DNA from: Teredinibacter turnerae
GTDB taxonomy: Bacteria > Pseudomonadota > Gammaproteobacteria > Pseudomonadales > Cellvibrionaceae
Length of the DNA stretch: 64,000 bases
Direction: 5' to 3'
Assembly (NCBI RefSeq): GCF_037935975.1
Contig: NZ_CP149817.1
Location: 5,022,001 to 5,086,000 of the forward strand
The notes beneath the pieces were generated by a model. It did not search any database. It was not told where the DNA came from and saw nothing but the letters and a program-made list of their open reading frames with translations. The position numbers and the translations under genes are program-made. Within the stretch, counting starts at the first letter, position 1. Every line of letters starts with the position of its first letter. Positions 50,769 through 61,672 of this stretch are shown one piece after another.

Positions 50769-52931
50769 ATGAATAACAACTGGTTAAACAAACTTTGGCG
50801 AGGTGCGGCATGCTCCGCTCTCGCCGTGTTTGCGAGCACTAGCTTAGCGAACACGGTGACCTCGGCTGGCGGTACCGCAGCCGCGACCATTAACGTCAAT
50901 AACGACTGGGGCGCAGGCTATTGCGCAACCGTTGCCATTAGTAATCAAGGTTCAGCACCGGTAACAGGCTGGCAGGTCGAGCTGGCGCTGAGCGGCGCGA
51001 CCATATCTAACCTTTGGAACGGTTCGCTGACGGGTAATCTGGTGAGCAACCTCAGCTACAACGGCACCATTAATGTGAACGGCAGTAGTGAGTTTGGCTA
51101 TTGCGCCAACGGCAGCGGCGGAAATTACCTGCCGTCACTGACCAGCCTCACCGTTCAGGGTGGTGGCACCACTTCGAGCTCGAGTTCAAGCTCCTCCAGT
51201 TCAAGTTCGTCGAGCTCGAGTTCGTCAAGCTCAAGCTCCTCCAGCTCAAATTCCAGCTCGTCTAGCTCTAGCTCATCAAGCAGCTCGAGTTCGTCGGGTG
51301 GCGCGTGCCAGGTGTGCAACTGGTACGGTGAAATTCGCCCACTGTGCGTTAACCAGGACAGCGGCTGGGGCTGGGAAAACAGCCAGAGCTGTATTGGCGC
51401 CAACACCTGTAACAGCCAGTGGGGCGGCGGCGGTGTGGTGGATAACTGCGGCTCTACCAGCAGCTCCAGTTCATCCTCCAGCAGCTCGAGCTCATCCAGC
51501 TCCAGCTCGTCCAGTTCATCGTCTTCCGGTGCGTCTTCGAGCAGCAGTTCCTCATCGAGCAGCTCGTCATCCTCAAGTAGTTCATCAAGTAGTTCGTCGT
51601 CAAGCAGCTCATCTTCGTCCTCGAGTAGCTCATCCTCTTCGTCCAGCAGTTCCAGTGGCGGTATCCCTAACGCGGCGAGTAACGGCTGGCCGTACTGCCG
51701 CTCAGCCGATTCCGATCCGGACGGCGACGGCTGGGGCTGGGAAAACAGCTACTCCTGTATCGTATTCGGCTCTGCCGCAGACCCAGGTCCAGGTGACTTT
51801 GACTACTGCCTGATTGGTGACAGCGAGTTGACACTGTGCAGCACAGACAACGGTAGCTGGGGCGCCGAAAACGGTGAAATCTGCCTGTCCGCCAGCATGT
51901 GCCCCGGTATGGGGTCGGGTGTCCAAGGCGCTATGCGCGATACACCGGTAAACCCGAACGCCAGTGCCAAAACCCAGTCGCTCTACAGCTACCTGCAATC
52001 GATCTGGGGTAACCATATGCTCGCAGGCCAGATGGATCTCACCTGGCAAGATGCTATCGACCAGTACCAGCGGTGCATCAACGATACCGGTCGCGCGCCT
52101 GCGATGATGGGATACGACTTCCTCAACTACGGTTTGTACTGGAACGGTATCTCGGGCATCACGCAAACCGAAGAGGCTATCGAACACTGGAATCGCGGCG
52201 GTATCGTGTCCTTCACCTGGCACTGGCGTGATCCAGACGCGGCTGACGGCACGATTGGTGAGTTCTACACCGAAGACACCAGCTTCACTATCCCCATCGC
52301 CAACGGCGAACTGGACACGTCCAGCCCGTCCTACGCCAACATCCAGTCCGATATCGCAATGATTGCTGCCGAGCTGCAAACGCTGGAAGACGAAAACATC
52401 CCAGTGCTGTGGCGCCCATTGCACGAAGCGTCCGGCGGTTGGTTCTGGTGGGGACGTTCAGACCGCACTGATGGGGTCCCAGCGGCCTACGCGCAGGTTG
52501 TCCTCTGGCGTCACTTGTACGAAACACTCACCAACGAGTACGGTCTGGATAACCTTATCTGGGTGTGGAATGGTCAGAGCGGTGCCTGGTACCCAGGAGA
52601 CGACTACGCGGATATCGTGAGCGTGGACATTTACGACGGCGAACAAAACTATGAGTCGCAGATAGGACCTTACGCGCTCACCGCCAATTATCCGCAACAG
52701 GTAAAAATGGTTGCGCTGAGTGAAAACAGCAATATACCAGACCCGGATCTGATGGCAGCAGACGGTGCCTGGTGGCTCTGGTTTATGGTGTGGAACGATT
52801 CAGATACAGACGAAGGCGTGAGCAGCTCCGGGAATTTCTGGACTGGCGAGTACTACAACACCAATGCGCACAAAACCCACGTCTACAATCACGAGTATGT
52901 TATCACTCTGGATGAACTGCCCGCGTTCTAA
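50769..52931 (+). CDS. Secreted multimodular beta-mannanase (CBM2-CBM10-CBM10-like-GH26)
   Basis: A 720-residue secreted enzyme. After a signal peptide (about 1-27) comes a CBM2-type cellulose-binding module (about 28-132). Next is a polyserine linker (136-176), a CBM10 (about 177-230, with [10 protein letters not shown] and [10 protein letters not shown]), a second polyserine linker (231-296 with one Gly-Ala break), and a second CBM10-like, Cys-rich region (about 297-385). A GH26 domain (about 390-720) ends the protein. Catalytic residues are expected at Glu553 ([10 protein letters not shown]) and Glu652 (VALSENSN). It should cut beta-1,4-mannan while binding cellulose. Serine codons in the linkers are mixed. 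Polyserine linkers and CBM10 point to the Cellvibrionaceae. Confidence 0.94.
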   Translation: MNNNWLNKLWRGAACSALAVFASTSLANTVTSAGGTAAATINVNNDWGAGYCATVAISNQGSAPVTGWQVELALSGATISNLWNGSLTGNLVSNLSYNGTINVNGSSEFGYCANGSGGNYLPSLTSLTVQGGGTTSSSSSSSSSSSSSSSSSSSSSSSSSNSSSSSSSSSSSSSSSGGACQVCNWYGEIRPLCVNQDSGWGWENSQSCIGANTCNSQWGGGGVVDNCGSTSSSSSSSSSSSSSSSSSSSSSSSGASSSSSSSSSSSSSSSSSSSSSSSSSSSSSSSSSSSSSSSSSGGIPNAASNGWPYCRSADSDPDGDGWGWENSYSCIVFGSAADPGPGDFDYCLIGDSELTLCSTDNGSWGAENGEICLSASMCPGMGSGVQGAMRDTPVNPNASAKTQSLYSYLQSIWGNHMLAGQMDLTWQDAIDQYQRCINDTGRAPAMMGYDFLNYGLYWNGISGITQTEEAIEHWNRGGIVSFTWHWRDPDAADGTIGEFYTEDTSFTIPIANGELDTSSPSYANIQSDIAMIAAELQTLEDENIPVLWRPLHEASGGWFWWGRSDRTDGVPAAYAQVVLWRHLYETLTNEYGLDNLIWVWNGQSGAWYPGDDYADIVSVDIYDGEQNYESQIGPYALTANYPQQVKMVALSENSNIPDPDLMAADGAWWLWFMVWNDSDTDEGVSSSGNFWTGEYYNTNAHKTHVYNHEYVITLDELPAF

Positions 52932-52964
52932 GCGCGTGCACTAGCAGTACGTAGCTCAACGATT

Positions 52965-52991
52965 AATGCCCGCTCTCGCGGGCATTTTTTT
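52965..52991 (+). terminator. Intrinsic terminator after the mannanase gene
   Basis: AATGCCCGC at 52965-52973 pairs perfectly with GCGGGCATT at 52978-52986 around TCTC, and T residues run to 52991. It lies 33 bases after the mannanase stop. Confidence 0.92.
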
Positions 52992-53067
52992 GTGCGTACT
53001 ACCCGTGTATAACTAATCTGTCACGCAGTGGCAATGGTGTTCAAACGTCTCGCTGTTGTTACACGAC

Positions 53068-54750
53068 TCACAAGACAAACCTGTCCACTATACCGTTTAG
53101 CTCGCGGGTTTTTTGCCGCAACTTCGCGGCAGCCGAACCGTTTTTAGCGGCGATTTCACTGGAAATATTGGTCTGATTGGAAATTGAAACAATGCGTTCG
53201 CTAATATCCGACCCCACCACACTCTGCTCTTCTGCGGCGGTGGCAATTTGCGAGTTCATATTGTTAATAACCGAAATCGCATCGGAAATTTCCGACAGTA
53301 GACTCGCAGTTTGAGAAATACTCGCTTCGGTCAAATCGCTGCGCTTGCGGCTTTCCGCCATCACCGATACGGCGCTGCGCGAACCGCTCTGTAATTTGGC
53401 AATCATCTGCTGAATTTCTTCCGTACTGCCCTGCGTTTTACTGGCCAGGTTACGCACCTCATCCGCCACGACCGCAAACCCGCGCCCCTGCTCACCGGCG
53501 CGCGCCGCTTCAATCGCCGCGTTCAGGGCAAGCAGGTTGGTTTGCTCCGCAATACTCTCGATCACCTGGAGCACCGCGCTGATATTTTCCACATCGGCCC
53601 CCACCTGGGTAATCACCTCGCTGGTACGCGCAATATCTTCACCCAGCATCCGCATGGAGTTGCAGCTTTCATTCACCGAGTTGGCAATGCTGATACTCGC
53701 CTTGTTGGCGGCTTTTGCCGAAGCCGCTGCCTCATTGGCATTTTGCGCAGTTTCGCGCGAGGTGTGGGACATTTCTGTCATCGCCGAAGCCACCTGATCT
53801 ACCTCCTCGTGTTGCTGGTGGCTCACCTGCTGCGTTTCCCCCACCGTGCGCGCCAGGGATTCCGTTTCCGCGCTCACTTCGTTGGTAATGCCTTTGATAT
53901 CACTCACCATACGGTGCAGGCTGTCGAGTAGCGCATTCAAGTGTGAGGACACCAGCCCGACTTCGTCCTTACCGTGCACTTCCAGGCGCCGGGTTAAATC
54001 CCCTTTCCCGGTAGCGATTTCGTAGAGTGAATCACCAATACTGCTCAGCGGCCCAACAATCGACTGCGTCAGAAACAGCGCGACAATCGTGAGAACGATG
54101 GCCAACACCAAAGCCACAATACCCAACGTGGTCACCAGCCCATTACGGGCAGACTGTAAATACGACGCCAGATTTTTCAGCTGTGCATCGATGGTATCGA
54201 TATAAATACCGGTGCCGATCATCATGTTCCAGCGCGGCAGATAAATAGCGTAAGACAATTTCGGCGAGGCGACGTCTTCGCCAAGGCGGGGAAAGTGGTA
54301 GGTCACAAAGTGATTGCCTTCCGCGAAGCCATTTTTACGGCCCGCATCAATCAATTCGCGGATAAGGTAAACCCCGTTGACGTCTTTAAAGTCGTAGTAG
54401 CTTTTACCGATACTGGCATCGCTACTGCCGCTAAATATTCGCACCGCATCGCCGTCGTAGCCAAAAATATAGCCGTCCTTGCCATACGACATTCGGCGTA
54501 ACAGCTCCACCGCTTCATCTCTGTCGGCACCAGACTGGTAAAGCGGACGCACCGTAGTCCAGGCAAGTTCAACCAGGTCTTTGATCTCCTCGCGCTTCGC
54601 TTCCACAAACATGTCTTCCGACGAAGCCAGCTGACCCTTCGCTGCGGAGTTCACTTCGCCGACAATCACCACCAGAATAATTGCAGACAACACCAACAAT
54701 GGCAGGATGGCAACGGCCATCACACGCGTTTTCACGGACAATTCGAGCAT
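53068..54750 (-). CDS. Methyl-accepting chemotaxis protein with a Cache sensor
   Basis: A 560-residue chemoreceptor. A membrane segment (about 12-32) is followed by a periplasmic single-Cache (sCache_2-like) domain of about 155 residues, with the [17 protein letters not shown] and [17 protein letters not shown] motifs. A second membrane segment (about 195-220), a HAMP domain and a long coiled-coil signalling domain follow. Its tip carries the invariant [20 protein letters not shown] and [12 protein letters not shown]. sCache domains often sense small organic acids. It is convergent with the GH26 gene. Confidence 0.95.
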   Translation of the reverse strand: MLELSVKTRVMAVAILPLLVLSAIILVVIVGEVNSAAKGQLASSEDMFVEAKREEIKDLVELAWTTVRPLYQSGADRDEAVELLRRMSYGKDGYIFGYDGDAVRIFSGSSDASIGKSYYDFKDVNGVYLIRELIDAGRKNGFAEGNHFVTYHFPRLGEDVASPKLSYAIYLPRWNMMIGTGIYIDTIDAQLKNLASYLQSARNGLVTTLGIVALVLAIVLTIVALFLTQSIVGPLSSIGDSLYEIATGKGDLTRRLEVHGKDEVGLVSSHLNALLDSLHRMVSDIKGITNEVSAETESLARTVGETQQVSHQQHEEVDQVASAMTEMSHTSRETAQNANEAAASAKAANKASISIANSVNESCNSMRMLGEDIARTSEVITQVGADVENISAVLQVIESIAEQTNLLALNAAIEAARAGEQGRGFAVVADEVRNLASKTQGSTEEIQQMIAKLQSGSRSAVSVMAESRKRSDLTEASISQTASLLSEISDAISVINNMNSQIATAAEEQSVVGSDISERIVSISNQTNISSEIAAKNGSAAAKLRQKTRELNGIVDRFVL

Positions 54751-54879
54751 AGTTACAAACCTGATAAATCACGACACTCGATTAAGTGTAGATGGAACAC
54801 TAGGCCGTCGGCGGGTTTTTGACTGCACATCTCGCTCTCGCAGTGCAGGTTGTTCCACGCCCGGCGGGTTAGCAACCAC

Positions 54880-54905
54880 AAAAAAGCCGACCCTAAGGCC
54901 GGCTC
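54880..54905 (-). terminator. Intrinsic terminator after the mscS-like gene
   Basis: Read on the minus strand: AGCCGGCC, a TTAG loop, then GGTCGGCT and a run of at least five U residues. All eight pairs form, with one G-U wobble. It is about 30 bases after the stop of the mechanosensitive channel gene. Confidence 0.85.
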
Positions 54906-54933
54906 TCGTACTTCTGGATAGACTTGCATAGAC

Positions 54934-56493
54934 TCAGTCTTCTACTGCACTCTCGACGTCGTCATCGTCCTTGTAGCCGTCCGAGTTTACCCCGTCTTTA
55001 CTGCGATCGCGTTTTTGCGAAGCATCGTCAGCGCTGTCGTTCGCCGGTTCCGCCTTGCTAAGCAGTAAATTGGCAGGCGGCGCTTTGCCGTTTTTGTCCT
55101 CGCCAAAGTAGATGGTTTGGTGCGGGAATGGAATTTCGATACCCGCCTCGTCGAAACGGTATTTCATGCGGCGATTGAATTCGCGGCCCACCATCCACTG
55201 TTTGATTGGAACAGTTTTGATGCGCGCTTTAATAATAACCGCGCTGTCCGCGAAGGAGTCCACCCCCAGAATTTCAATCGGCGCGAGAATGAGGTCTTTA
55301 TAGTCCTCTTCGTTTTGCATCTCCTCGCCGATGGCCTGCAGGTGCTCAATAACTTCATCGGTGCTCTCGCGGTAGGCCACACCCACGTTCATCAGGTAGT
55401 AGCTGAACTCTTTGGTCATGTTTTCAACAATCGCGATCTCGCTGAACGGTACGGTAAACACCGTGCCATCAAGCCCGCGTAACTGTATCTTGCGTATGGT
55501 TATTTTTTCCACCAGACCAGATTTGTCGCCCACGGTGACCACATCACCCACCTGCACCAAATCTTCAAAAATAATAATAAAGCCGGTGATTAAATCTTTA
55601 ATCAGCGTTTGTGCACCGAAACCGACGGCAAAGCCAATAACACCTGCGCCAGCAAGCAACGGCATGACGTCTATCCCCAGCTCAGAGATCAACGTAATGC
55701 CCAGCATCAGAAACAGCGCGACATTAACCACGTTACGCGCAATCGGCAGCAGGGTTTGCACGCGCGCACTGTTTGCGCTGCTCCAGCGATGGAACACCCT
55801 GTCCATTACGCCAGAGACCACCTCAAATACCAGCGCACCCAATGCCAGTAAAAAACCCAGCGTTGCAATAAATTCAAAAGCCACACTGGACTTAGCGTAA
55901 ATAAACGTTTGGGTGGGGTTTTCCGCCCAGATTCCGGTGAGAACCATCAGGTAAACGCACACCATCATCAACACCACAATCTTGTTCAGCGTCGATAAAT
56001 AGGTGCCAGTGCGACGAAAAGAGATACTGATGGAGTCCACCGAGGTTTGCAGCTTATGCAACAGTTTGCGCAACACTTTTTCCAGGATAAAAAACACCAG
56101 AAAGAAAACCAGTGCCAAACCAACTGTTGCCACCAACTTCCCTGCCAGCGATGTTGAAAGCCCGTATTCATCCAGCAATTCCGTCACAGACCCCGCCCAG
56201 TCTTCGCTGCTGACGGCCGTATCCACTAACTCACTGATGCCCAGTTCCAACCCGGAGTCCTCTTGCTCTGCGCTCTCCGCTTCGCCAGCCTGACCGCTGT
56301 CGTCCACTTGCTCTGCGCTGTCATTGTTGACCGCCGGATTCATCACCTGCGCCTGCACGCCTATGGGAATCGCCGTTAAACACAAGGTTAATAACATCAT
56401 CATAAAAGCAGGCGTTGATGAGCGATAACGACGCGCAGACGCCGCCCGGGCGCCGCGGCGGGACGACAGAAAATTGACAATCATAAACAGCAT
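54934..56493 (-). CDS. MscS family mechanosensitive channel
   Basis: A 519-residue protein with a signal-peptide-like N terminus (about residues 28-49), an acidic periplasmic segment (50-120) and several membrane helices. The conserved MscS core includes a pore helix rich in Gly and Ala (VMPLLAGAGVIGFAVGFGAQTLI), then LITGFIIIFEDLVQVGDVVTVG and the cytoplasmic beta/vestibule domain (IRKIQLRGLDGTVFTVPFSEI). It would release solutes on hypo-osmotic shock. It is longer than E. coli MscS (about 286 residues), with extra N-terminal and C-terminal acidic regions. A terminator follows. Confidence 0.94.
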   Translation of the reverse strand: MLFMIVNFLSSRRGARAASARRYRSSTPAFMMMLLTLCLTAIPIGVQAQVMNPAVNNDSAEQVDDSGQAGEAESAEQEDSGLELGISELVDTAVSSEDWAGSVTELLDEYGLSTSLAGKLVATVGLALVFFLVFFILEKVLRKLLHKLQTSVDSISISFRRTGTYLSTLNKIVVLMMVCVYLMVLTGIWAENPTQTFIYAKSSVAFEFIATLGFLLALGALVFEVVSGVMDRVFHRWSSANSARVQTLLPIARNVVNVALFLMLGITLISELGIDVMPLLAGAGVIGFAVGFGAQTLIKDLITGFIIIFEDLVQVGDVVTVGDKSGLVEKITIRKIQLRGLDGTVFTVPFSEIAIVENMTKEFSYYLMNVGVAYRESTDEVIEHLQAIGEEMQNEEDYKDLILAPIEILGVDSFADSAVIIKARIKTVPIKQWMVGREFNRRMKYRFDEAGIEIPFPHQTIYFGEDKNGKAPPANLLLSKAEPANDSADDASQKRDRSKDGVNSDGYKDDDDVESAVED

Positions 56494-56964
56494 TCAAGAC
56501 TCCATGACTTGCAGCATTTTGAAGGGATAAAAAGTTTATAACTCGCACATTGCAATAATGGGGCCTTGTAAGTTTCCCGAACTTATTGCAAAAGCGGGGT
56601 TAGAAAACGCGGATTCTATGTGATGGCGGTAGCTGCATTGTAAAAATTACAGTGCAGAACGTACATTTATTCATAATGCGCAGGTAATTACCCAAGGGCT
56701 TAGACCAGTTACTCATATATACAGCAACAGCAAACCCGATGACTAAACTGACAAAAGAATAACACCTAAAGTGACTCGCGAGACTCCGCTCAAAACGGAA
56801 AAGGCGAGGAACTGGATGAGCAGAAAGCGCGGCGTGGTATGAGAAGCGCAACTCGTCAGGTGTGTATTCCAAAACTGCTCGACGACAGCCACTGAGTAAC
56901 GCCATCTTGCGGCGCCCGGTGTAAAGGCTCACCTGCCCCTTCGATAATATATGTTGGTGAATGA
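56494..56964. other. Gap between mscS-like gene and thioredoxin-like gene
   Basis: 471 bases between divergent genes without a recognisable coding region, repeat or RNA gene. The overlapping minus-strand frames at 56600-57293 have no ribosome sites and run into the plus-strand gene. Confidence 0.4.
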
Positions 56965-57537
56965 GTGTACGTGCAACATTGGAAAATTACCGCATTGCTC
57001 AGCCTGTGGGCGCTGCTCACCGCACTGACTTTCTGGTGGTACCAGTTCCGCCAGATCCAACCCTTCGCCCAGACAAATGCATTTTTCGCTGCCGCAGACC
57101 TGCCAGCGCCGCCGGAATTTGCCAGCGCGCCGGGTTTGAAGCTGGTGCATTTCTGGCGAGAGGGTTGTCTGTGCAACCCAGCCAACCTGCAACATTTGCG
57201 CGAATTACTCAGCGAATACCGCACCGCAGATCTACAACTGTTTGTGGTAGCGAGAGGGAAATTGCCCTCTCGCTGGCTGAATACCGCGTACACAACACTC
57301 GACGAAACCGCAAACGCGGGGCTCTTTTCCGCAATACCCAGCGCACCAGGCCTGGCGATTTGGGACGCGAATAATCGCCTCGCCTATTTCGGGCCCTACA
57401 GCGTTGGGCCAACCTGTTCGGCTCGCAACAGCGTTATCGGGTTGGTGCTCGACAGCCTGCTCGCAGGACAAAACACACAGCTAACAACCATGGCAGGCAA
57501 CGGCTGCTTTTGCGACTGGAATACCAAACAAGGGTGA
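56965..57537 (+). CDS. Membrane-anchored thioredoxin-like protein (DUF6436-like)
   Basis: A 190-residue protein with an N-terminal membrane anchor (about residues 7-25) and a periplasmic part with a thioredoxin-like strand and a Cys pair ([19 protein letters not shown]). Two further Cys sites occur, PTCSARNS and NGCFCDWN. The CxC rather than CxxC pair resembles the DUF6436 family. A disulfide or metal-handling role in the periplasm is possible. The start is a GTG at 56965 (or a GTG two codons later) with weak ribosome signals. It is followed five bases on by a chemoreceptor gene. Confidence 0.68.
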   Translation: MYVQHWKITALLSLWALLTALTFWWYQFRQIQPFAQTNAFFAAADLPAPPEFASAPGLKLVHFWREGCLCNPANLQHLRELLSEYRTADLQLFVVARGKLPSRWLNTAYTTLDETANAGLFSAIPSAPGLAIWDANNRLAYFGPYSVGPTCSARNSVIGLVLDSLLAGQNTQLTTMAGNGCFCDWNTKQG

Positions 57538-57542
57538 CTACC

Positions 57543-59048
57543 GTGCTCGAAAAAAATCGTCTGTTCGCAGACTACCACCAAAAAGCAGATCGACTGATGG
57601 TTATGGTCAGCTATTTACTGGCCATATTCTCCCTTATCCTGGCTCCGAAATACGGCACGTGGGTTCCCGCCATTGTGGTCGGTGTCGGCACCGCCGTCAT
57701 GCTCACGGTGCTGCTCAAACTGGCGGCGGGAACCTGGATAATGCGCTGTGTGGTTGGGGGCGCTTTTATGGTACAGACCGCACTGCATATCCATCAGGGA
57801 CACGGCATGATCGAATATCACTTCGGCGTATTCGTGCTGATCGCGGTGCTGCTCTACTATCGCGATTGGCGACCGCCGCTGGTGGCCGGAGTCACCATCG
57901 CGGTTCACCATGTCAGCTTTTATGTTCTCCAGTCGCAGGGCGCAGGCGTGTATGTGTTAATACCGGAAAACAGCAGCTTTGCCATAATCCAACTCCACGC
58001 GCTCTACGTCATTGCAGAAACAGCACTGGTATGCTGGATGGCGAGAGACACCGAAAAAGATGCCTACGCGACGCTTGGCCTGGCCTATGCGATAAAACAG
58101 ATTACCCGCGACCCGGCGCATATGGATGTAACCTTCCGCACGGGGCAGGACGATGTTGAATCCAATCGTATTTTCGATAACTTTCTCAGCACCACCGACA
58201 ACTTTATTGGTGCTGTTCAAATTCTTACCCGCGACCTCAATGCCGCCGGGGTAGACCTCGGCAAAGTCACCACCAGCATGCGCAGCGCCCTGGACAGCCA
58301 ACAGCAGGAAACCAATCTCGCATCTACCGCCGTTGAACAAATGTCGGTGTCCATTCGTGAAGTCGCCGAAAATGCTAACCACGCCTCCAGCCTTACCGCC
58401 ACTATCAGCGAGGATGTGGATGCGGGCGTTTCCAGCAGTGATGCCGCACTCAGCGGCATTGAGCGCCTTTCACGTCAGATACAGGAAACCTCCGAAGCGG
58501 TGGAATGCCTCGCCGGTGAGTCCAGCAACATTGGCTCCGTGTCAGACGTCATTAAAGGGATCGCCGAGCAAACCAACTTACTTGCCCTTAACGCAGCGAT
58601 TGAAGCTGCGCGCGCGGGTGAACAAGGGCGCGGCTTCGCGGTGGTCGCCGATGAAGTGCGCACACTCGCGTCCAAAACCCAGGAATCCACAGGCGAAATT
58701 CAAAACATCATCAATAAACTGCAAAGCCTGAGCGAAACATCCGTCAACAATATGGCAAGCAGTCGGCAGTTAGTCGAAGAGTGCGTAACCTCAAACCGCA
58801 ACTCCAATAAAGCCCTGCAAAATATTCACGGCAACCTCTCCAAGGTACGCGACATGAACTACATGATCGCCCAGGCCACCCTCGAACAGGAAAATGTCTC
58901 CAATAACGTATCCGGCAACGTTTCCCAAATCAGCCACGTCGCAGCCACCACCGCCGAAGACGCCAAACATCTCGCAGAAAAAAGCCGCAACCTGATAACC
59001 CAGGCAGAAAAAATCAGCGCACAGATTGCAAAATTTAAGACGAGCTAG
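57543..59048 (+). CDS. Methyl-accepting chemotaxis protein with multi-helix membrane input domain
   Basis: A 501-residue receptor. Residues 1-180 contain about six membrane helices with conserved His and Glu ([32 protein letters not shown]-type as [12 protein letters not shown]), a sensor layout shared by a group of chemoreceptors and diguanylate cyclases. There is no periplasmic ligand domain, so it may sense a membrane or intracellular cue, perhaps via metal or heme at the His residues. The signalling tip is [19 protein letters not shown]. The GTG at 57543 follows AAGGG; the frame from 57510 overlaps the previous gene. Confidence 0.92.
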   Translation: MLEKNRLFADYHQKADRLMVMVSYLLAIFSLILAPKYGTWVPAIVVGVGTAVMLTVLLKLAAGTWIMRCVVGGAFMVQTALHIHQGHGMIEYHFGVFVLIAVLLYYRDWRPPLVAGVTIAVHHVSFYVLQSQGAGVYVLIPENSSFAIIQLHALYVIAETALVCWMARDTEKDAYATLGLAYAIKQITRDPAHMDVTFRTGQDDVESNRIFDNFLSTTDNFIGAVQILTRDLNAAGVDLGKVTTSMRSALDSQQQETNLASTAVEQMSVSIREVAENANHASSLTATISEDVDAGVSSSDAALSGIERLSRQIQETSEAVECLAGESSNIGSVSDVIKGIAEQTNLLALNAAIEAARAGEQGRGFAVVADEVRTLASKTQESTGEIQNIINKLQSLSETSVNNMASSRQLVEECVTSNRNSNKALQNIHGNLSKVRDMNYMIAQATLEQENVSNNVSGNVSQISHVAATTAEDAKHLAEKSRNLITQAEKISAQIAKFKTS

Positions 59049-59301
59049 CGCTCAACATAGTTATTTTGAAAAACGTTTTTCTCATAACCTTGTAGAAAAA
59101 AACAGGCAGCGTGCTCAATTCATTAAAATCCGGTGGGCAGAAATTTTTGAGAATCAAACCACACACGAATAAGTTTTAAAAATTTTTCCGGCAATTTAAT
59201 GAAAACGCGATTTCTAAAATCGCGACCCGTCCGTTCGAGCATATTCAACTTTTTTAATTCGCATCTTCAACCCATCAGGTCGCAAAGCGACCGCCCCAGC
59301 A

Positions 59302-59340
59302 GCCGCCTTTGGCGGCATCCCAGAAGCGGGCCGTGCCCGC
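59302..59340. repeat. Twin extragenic GC hairpins
   Basis: GCCGCC-TTT-GGCGGC at 59302-59316 and GCGGGC-CGT-GCCCGC at 59326-59340: two perfect six-pair stems with three-base loops, ten bases apart. The arrangement is like a REP/BIME pair or an RNA 3'-end structure for the chemoreceptor transcript. No T run follows, so they are not typical intrinsic terminators. Confidence 0.55.
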
Positions 59341-59453
59341 GTTCCGGGCGAAGCCCTTCCCTCCCTATTCCCTTCCTGTTCCCTATTCCGACACCCTTTT
59401 GTCGCGTCACTTATTTTTATTGATGACTGTCACGCCAGAAAGATCATAAATGT

Positions 59454-59473
59454 TTATTTAAGCGCTTAAATAA
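59454..59473. promoter_or_regulatory. 20-base palindrome, LacI-type operator candidate
   Basis: TTATTTAAGCGCTTAAATAA is a perfect palindrome. The AAGCGCTT core is common in operators of LacI-family regulators of sugar and polysaccharide genes in gammaproteobacteria. It lies about 280 bases ahead of the dockerin-like gene. The palindrome is certain; the regulator is inferred. Confidence 0.6.
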
Positions 59474-59751
59474 GCGTTTTTAACGTCAAACGGAAGTAAA
59501 AAGAAGATTTTTGTCGAGCTTATTTACGACTTTATTCCATGGTGTGCCAGCGAAGGCTGTATTGGTAATGCCAATCGATCCAAGGCTCGCTTAATACGCC
59601 AGAGTTAGGTAATTTTTTCACAACGCATGCACACAGGGAACACTCCTTGCTCTCTCCCTTCGGGTTCGGTGTGTTTTAAATCCTCGTAAGAAAGGAAATA
59701 AAAACGCCATCCGAAGATGTAAATAAAACCTAAACTGGCAAGGAGAAAATC

Positions 59752-61638
59752 ATGGATCGAAAACGAAACCGGCCGCTAAAAGGCTGGATTGGACGAATCG
59801 CGACACTGTGTTTGTGTTTCGTCGTCGGCGCAATGGCAGCACGAAGTTATGCCGCCCAGGATAATTTCGGCAAAGAATTTTTGCTCCCCTTTTTACCGAA
59901 CGCCTATGGCGCAGTGACACTGCAAGTTCATCTTACCGGTAATACCACCACGGACGTGTCGCTGAGTTACCCGATGAACAGCCCGACTTTCACCACGACG
60001 GTAACAGTGCTCCCTGGCACTGTGACGGTAGTTGATATTCCGCTTAGCGCGAATGACTGGACCGATGGCGCAGTGGCAGACAATTTAGTATTCGCCGAGA
60101 GTGAGGAGGAATTCGTCGCATACCTCGTGAATCTATATCCGCAAAGTTCAGATGCTGCTCTCGCATTACCCGTGGATACAATGAACACGCAGTATATTGT
60201 TGCCAGTTATCCGTCGACCTTCAGCACTTACGGTTTTAACAGCCAAATGATGGTCTATGCCGCTTACGATGGCACTGTGGTAACGGTTACACCGAAAGTC
60301 GCTGCCGGTTCCCATAGCGCAGGCACGCCCTACACTGTCAACCTCGACCGCGGCCAAGCCTATTACATTACGGGCAACACCAACGGCGCAGGCGGTGATT
60401 TAAGCGGGACAGAAATTTCCTCCAGCCGCCCGGTCGGTGTGATCAATGGTAATCAATGTACCCAGATACCCAACGGAACGCCCGCGTGCGATCATATTTT
60501 TGAAGTCGCGCAACCGGTACAAAGCTGGGGACAAAGTGCGTTGGTCGCCAACCTGCCTAATCGTTCAGGCGGTTCAATTTATCGTATCTATGCGTCCGAG
60601 GATGGTACGGACATTGGCATGGACCAGGGAATTCTGGCAACGGGGCTCAACAAGGGGGAGTTTCACGAAACAGGAATACTCAATGGTAACTACCTAATTG
60701 AATCAAACAACCCGATCTTTGTTACCCAGCTAATGACCGGACAAAACTCTTACGGCGCGGACTTTGGCGACCCAGCAATGGGTAACATGGTTCCCTCAGC
60801 ACAATATTTATCAAGCTACACATTCTCAACCGTAGGCGCCAATCAATTTGCCGAGCATTACTTAACGCTGTTTGCTAGAGACAGTGATATTGGCAGTGTT
60901 TTACTGGACGGTGCACCCATTCCAGCGTCGCAATTTACGAGCATTATTTTCACTGGTTATTCCGTTGCGATTTTGCCGCTTTCTCAAGGCGTGCATTCCA
61001 CATGGTCACCTAACCCCCATGGAATTACGGTCGAGGGCTACAACGGCTATGACTCCTATATCTATCCGGGTGGCGCGCTGTTTAAATCCATAAACCCGAC
61101 GGGCGATGCATGGCAACCCGTGTGCAGTATTGCGGAAGTTAACGGCGTATATGAAGGCTTGGTCACCGACAACAAACCCAGCGAAGACGTAAACGGCAAT
61201 GGTGTTTTGGACCCCGGTGAGGACACGAACGGCAACAATGTTATCGACGTGGACAGCGGCGTGTTTCTGCTAGAAAGCCTCACGCTGGTCAACATGATAT
61301 TCGCGCCTGCCACCTTTGTGCCCGGCGATCCACAAACAAGTTTTGAATTGACTGTGCTGGACCCAACACTTGCTGCAAGTGCCAGTATTCGCGCAACGGA
61401 TGGTGCGGGTAATACCTGTCTCGCCGAAGTGGATGTCGCCCCAGCACCCATGATGTGCGATGTGGATGGTGACCGGGATGTCGACCGCGATGACGTGACG
61501 CTGATTCGCGCTGCCCGCAACACGCCCGCAACGGATGATTCAGATCCGCGCGACGTTGACGGCGACCAAATGATTACCCTGAACGATGCACGGGTGTGTG
61601 TCACTCAATGTACGCGCGCAAGCTGTGCCGTAAATTAA
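59752..61638 (+). CDS. Secreted IgGFc-binding-like protein with dockerin-type calcium repeats
   Basis: A 628-residue secreted protein. A signal peptide (about 1-35) is followed by a large beta-rich domain resembling the IgGFc-binding N-terminal domain (about 36-450; motifs FGKEFLLPFLPN, YYITGNTNGAGGDLSGTEI, SSRPVGVINGNQC). Then come an EF-hand-like DVNGNGVLDPGED (from 61186) and two canonical 12-residue calcium loops, DVDGDRDVDRDD at 61459-61494 and DVDGDQMITLND at 61552-61587. The paired loops form a type-I dockerin-like C-terminal domain of about 50 residues. AAGGAG precedes the ATG. The next gene encodes a cohesin-like protein, a likely partner. Confidence 0.83.
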   Translation: MDRKRNRPLKGWIGRIATLCLCFVVGAMAARSYAAQDNFGKEFLLPFLPNAYGAVTLQVHLTGNTTTDVSLSYPMNSPTFTTTVTVLPGTVTVVDIPLSANDWTDGAVADNLVFAESEEEFVAYLVNLYPQSSDAALALPVDTMNTQYIVASYPSTFSTYGFNSQMMVYAAYDGTVVTVTPKVAAGSHSAGTPYTVNLDRGQAYYITGNTNGAGGDLSGTEISSSRPVGVINGNQCTQIPNGTPACDHIFEVAQPVQSWGQSALVANLPNRSGGSIYRIYASEDGTDIGMDQGILATGLNKGEFHETGILNGNYLIESNNPIFVTQLMTGQNSYGADFGDPAMGNMVPSAQYLSSYTFSTVGANQFAEHYLTLFARDSDIGSVLLDGAPIPASQFTSIIFTGYSVAILPLSQGVHSTWSPNPHGITVEGYNGYDSYIYPGGALFKSINPTGDAWQPVCSIAEVNGVYEGLVTDNKPSEDVNGNGVLDPGEDTNGNNVIDVDSGVFLLESLTLVNMIFAPATFVPGDPQTSFELTVLDPTLAASASIRATDGAGNTCLAEVDVAPAPMMCDVDGDRDVDRDDVTLIRAARNTPATDDSDPRDVDGDQMITLNDARVCVTQCTRASCAVN

Positions 61639-61672
61639 TCCTTTTTCTGGAGCTTTACTCAAGGAGCAACCT

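Larger units (their letters stand above)
59049..59751. other. Gene-free region upstream of the dockerin-like gene
   Basis: 703 bases with no gene. It holds two small perfect GC hairpins (59302-59316 and 59326-59340), a polypyrimidine tract (about 59355-59400) and a 20-base perfect palindrome (59454-59473), all listed or discussed separately. The final 100 bases should hold the promoter and leader of the next gene. Confidence 0.5.

Noticed and set aside
51174-51656. Simple-sequence repeat or CRISPR-like array in the mannanase gene
   Set aside because: The repetitiveness is due to polyserine coding with mixed codons; there are no regular spacers.
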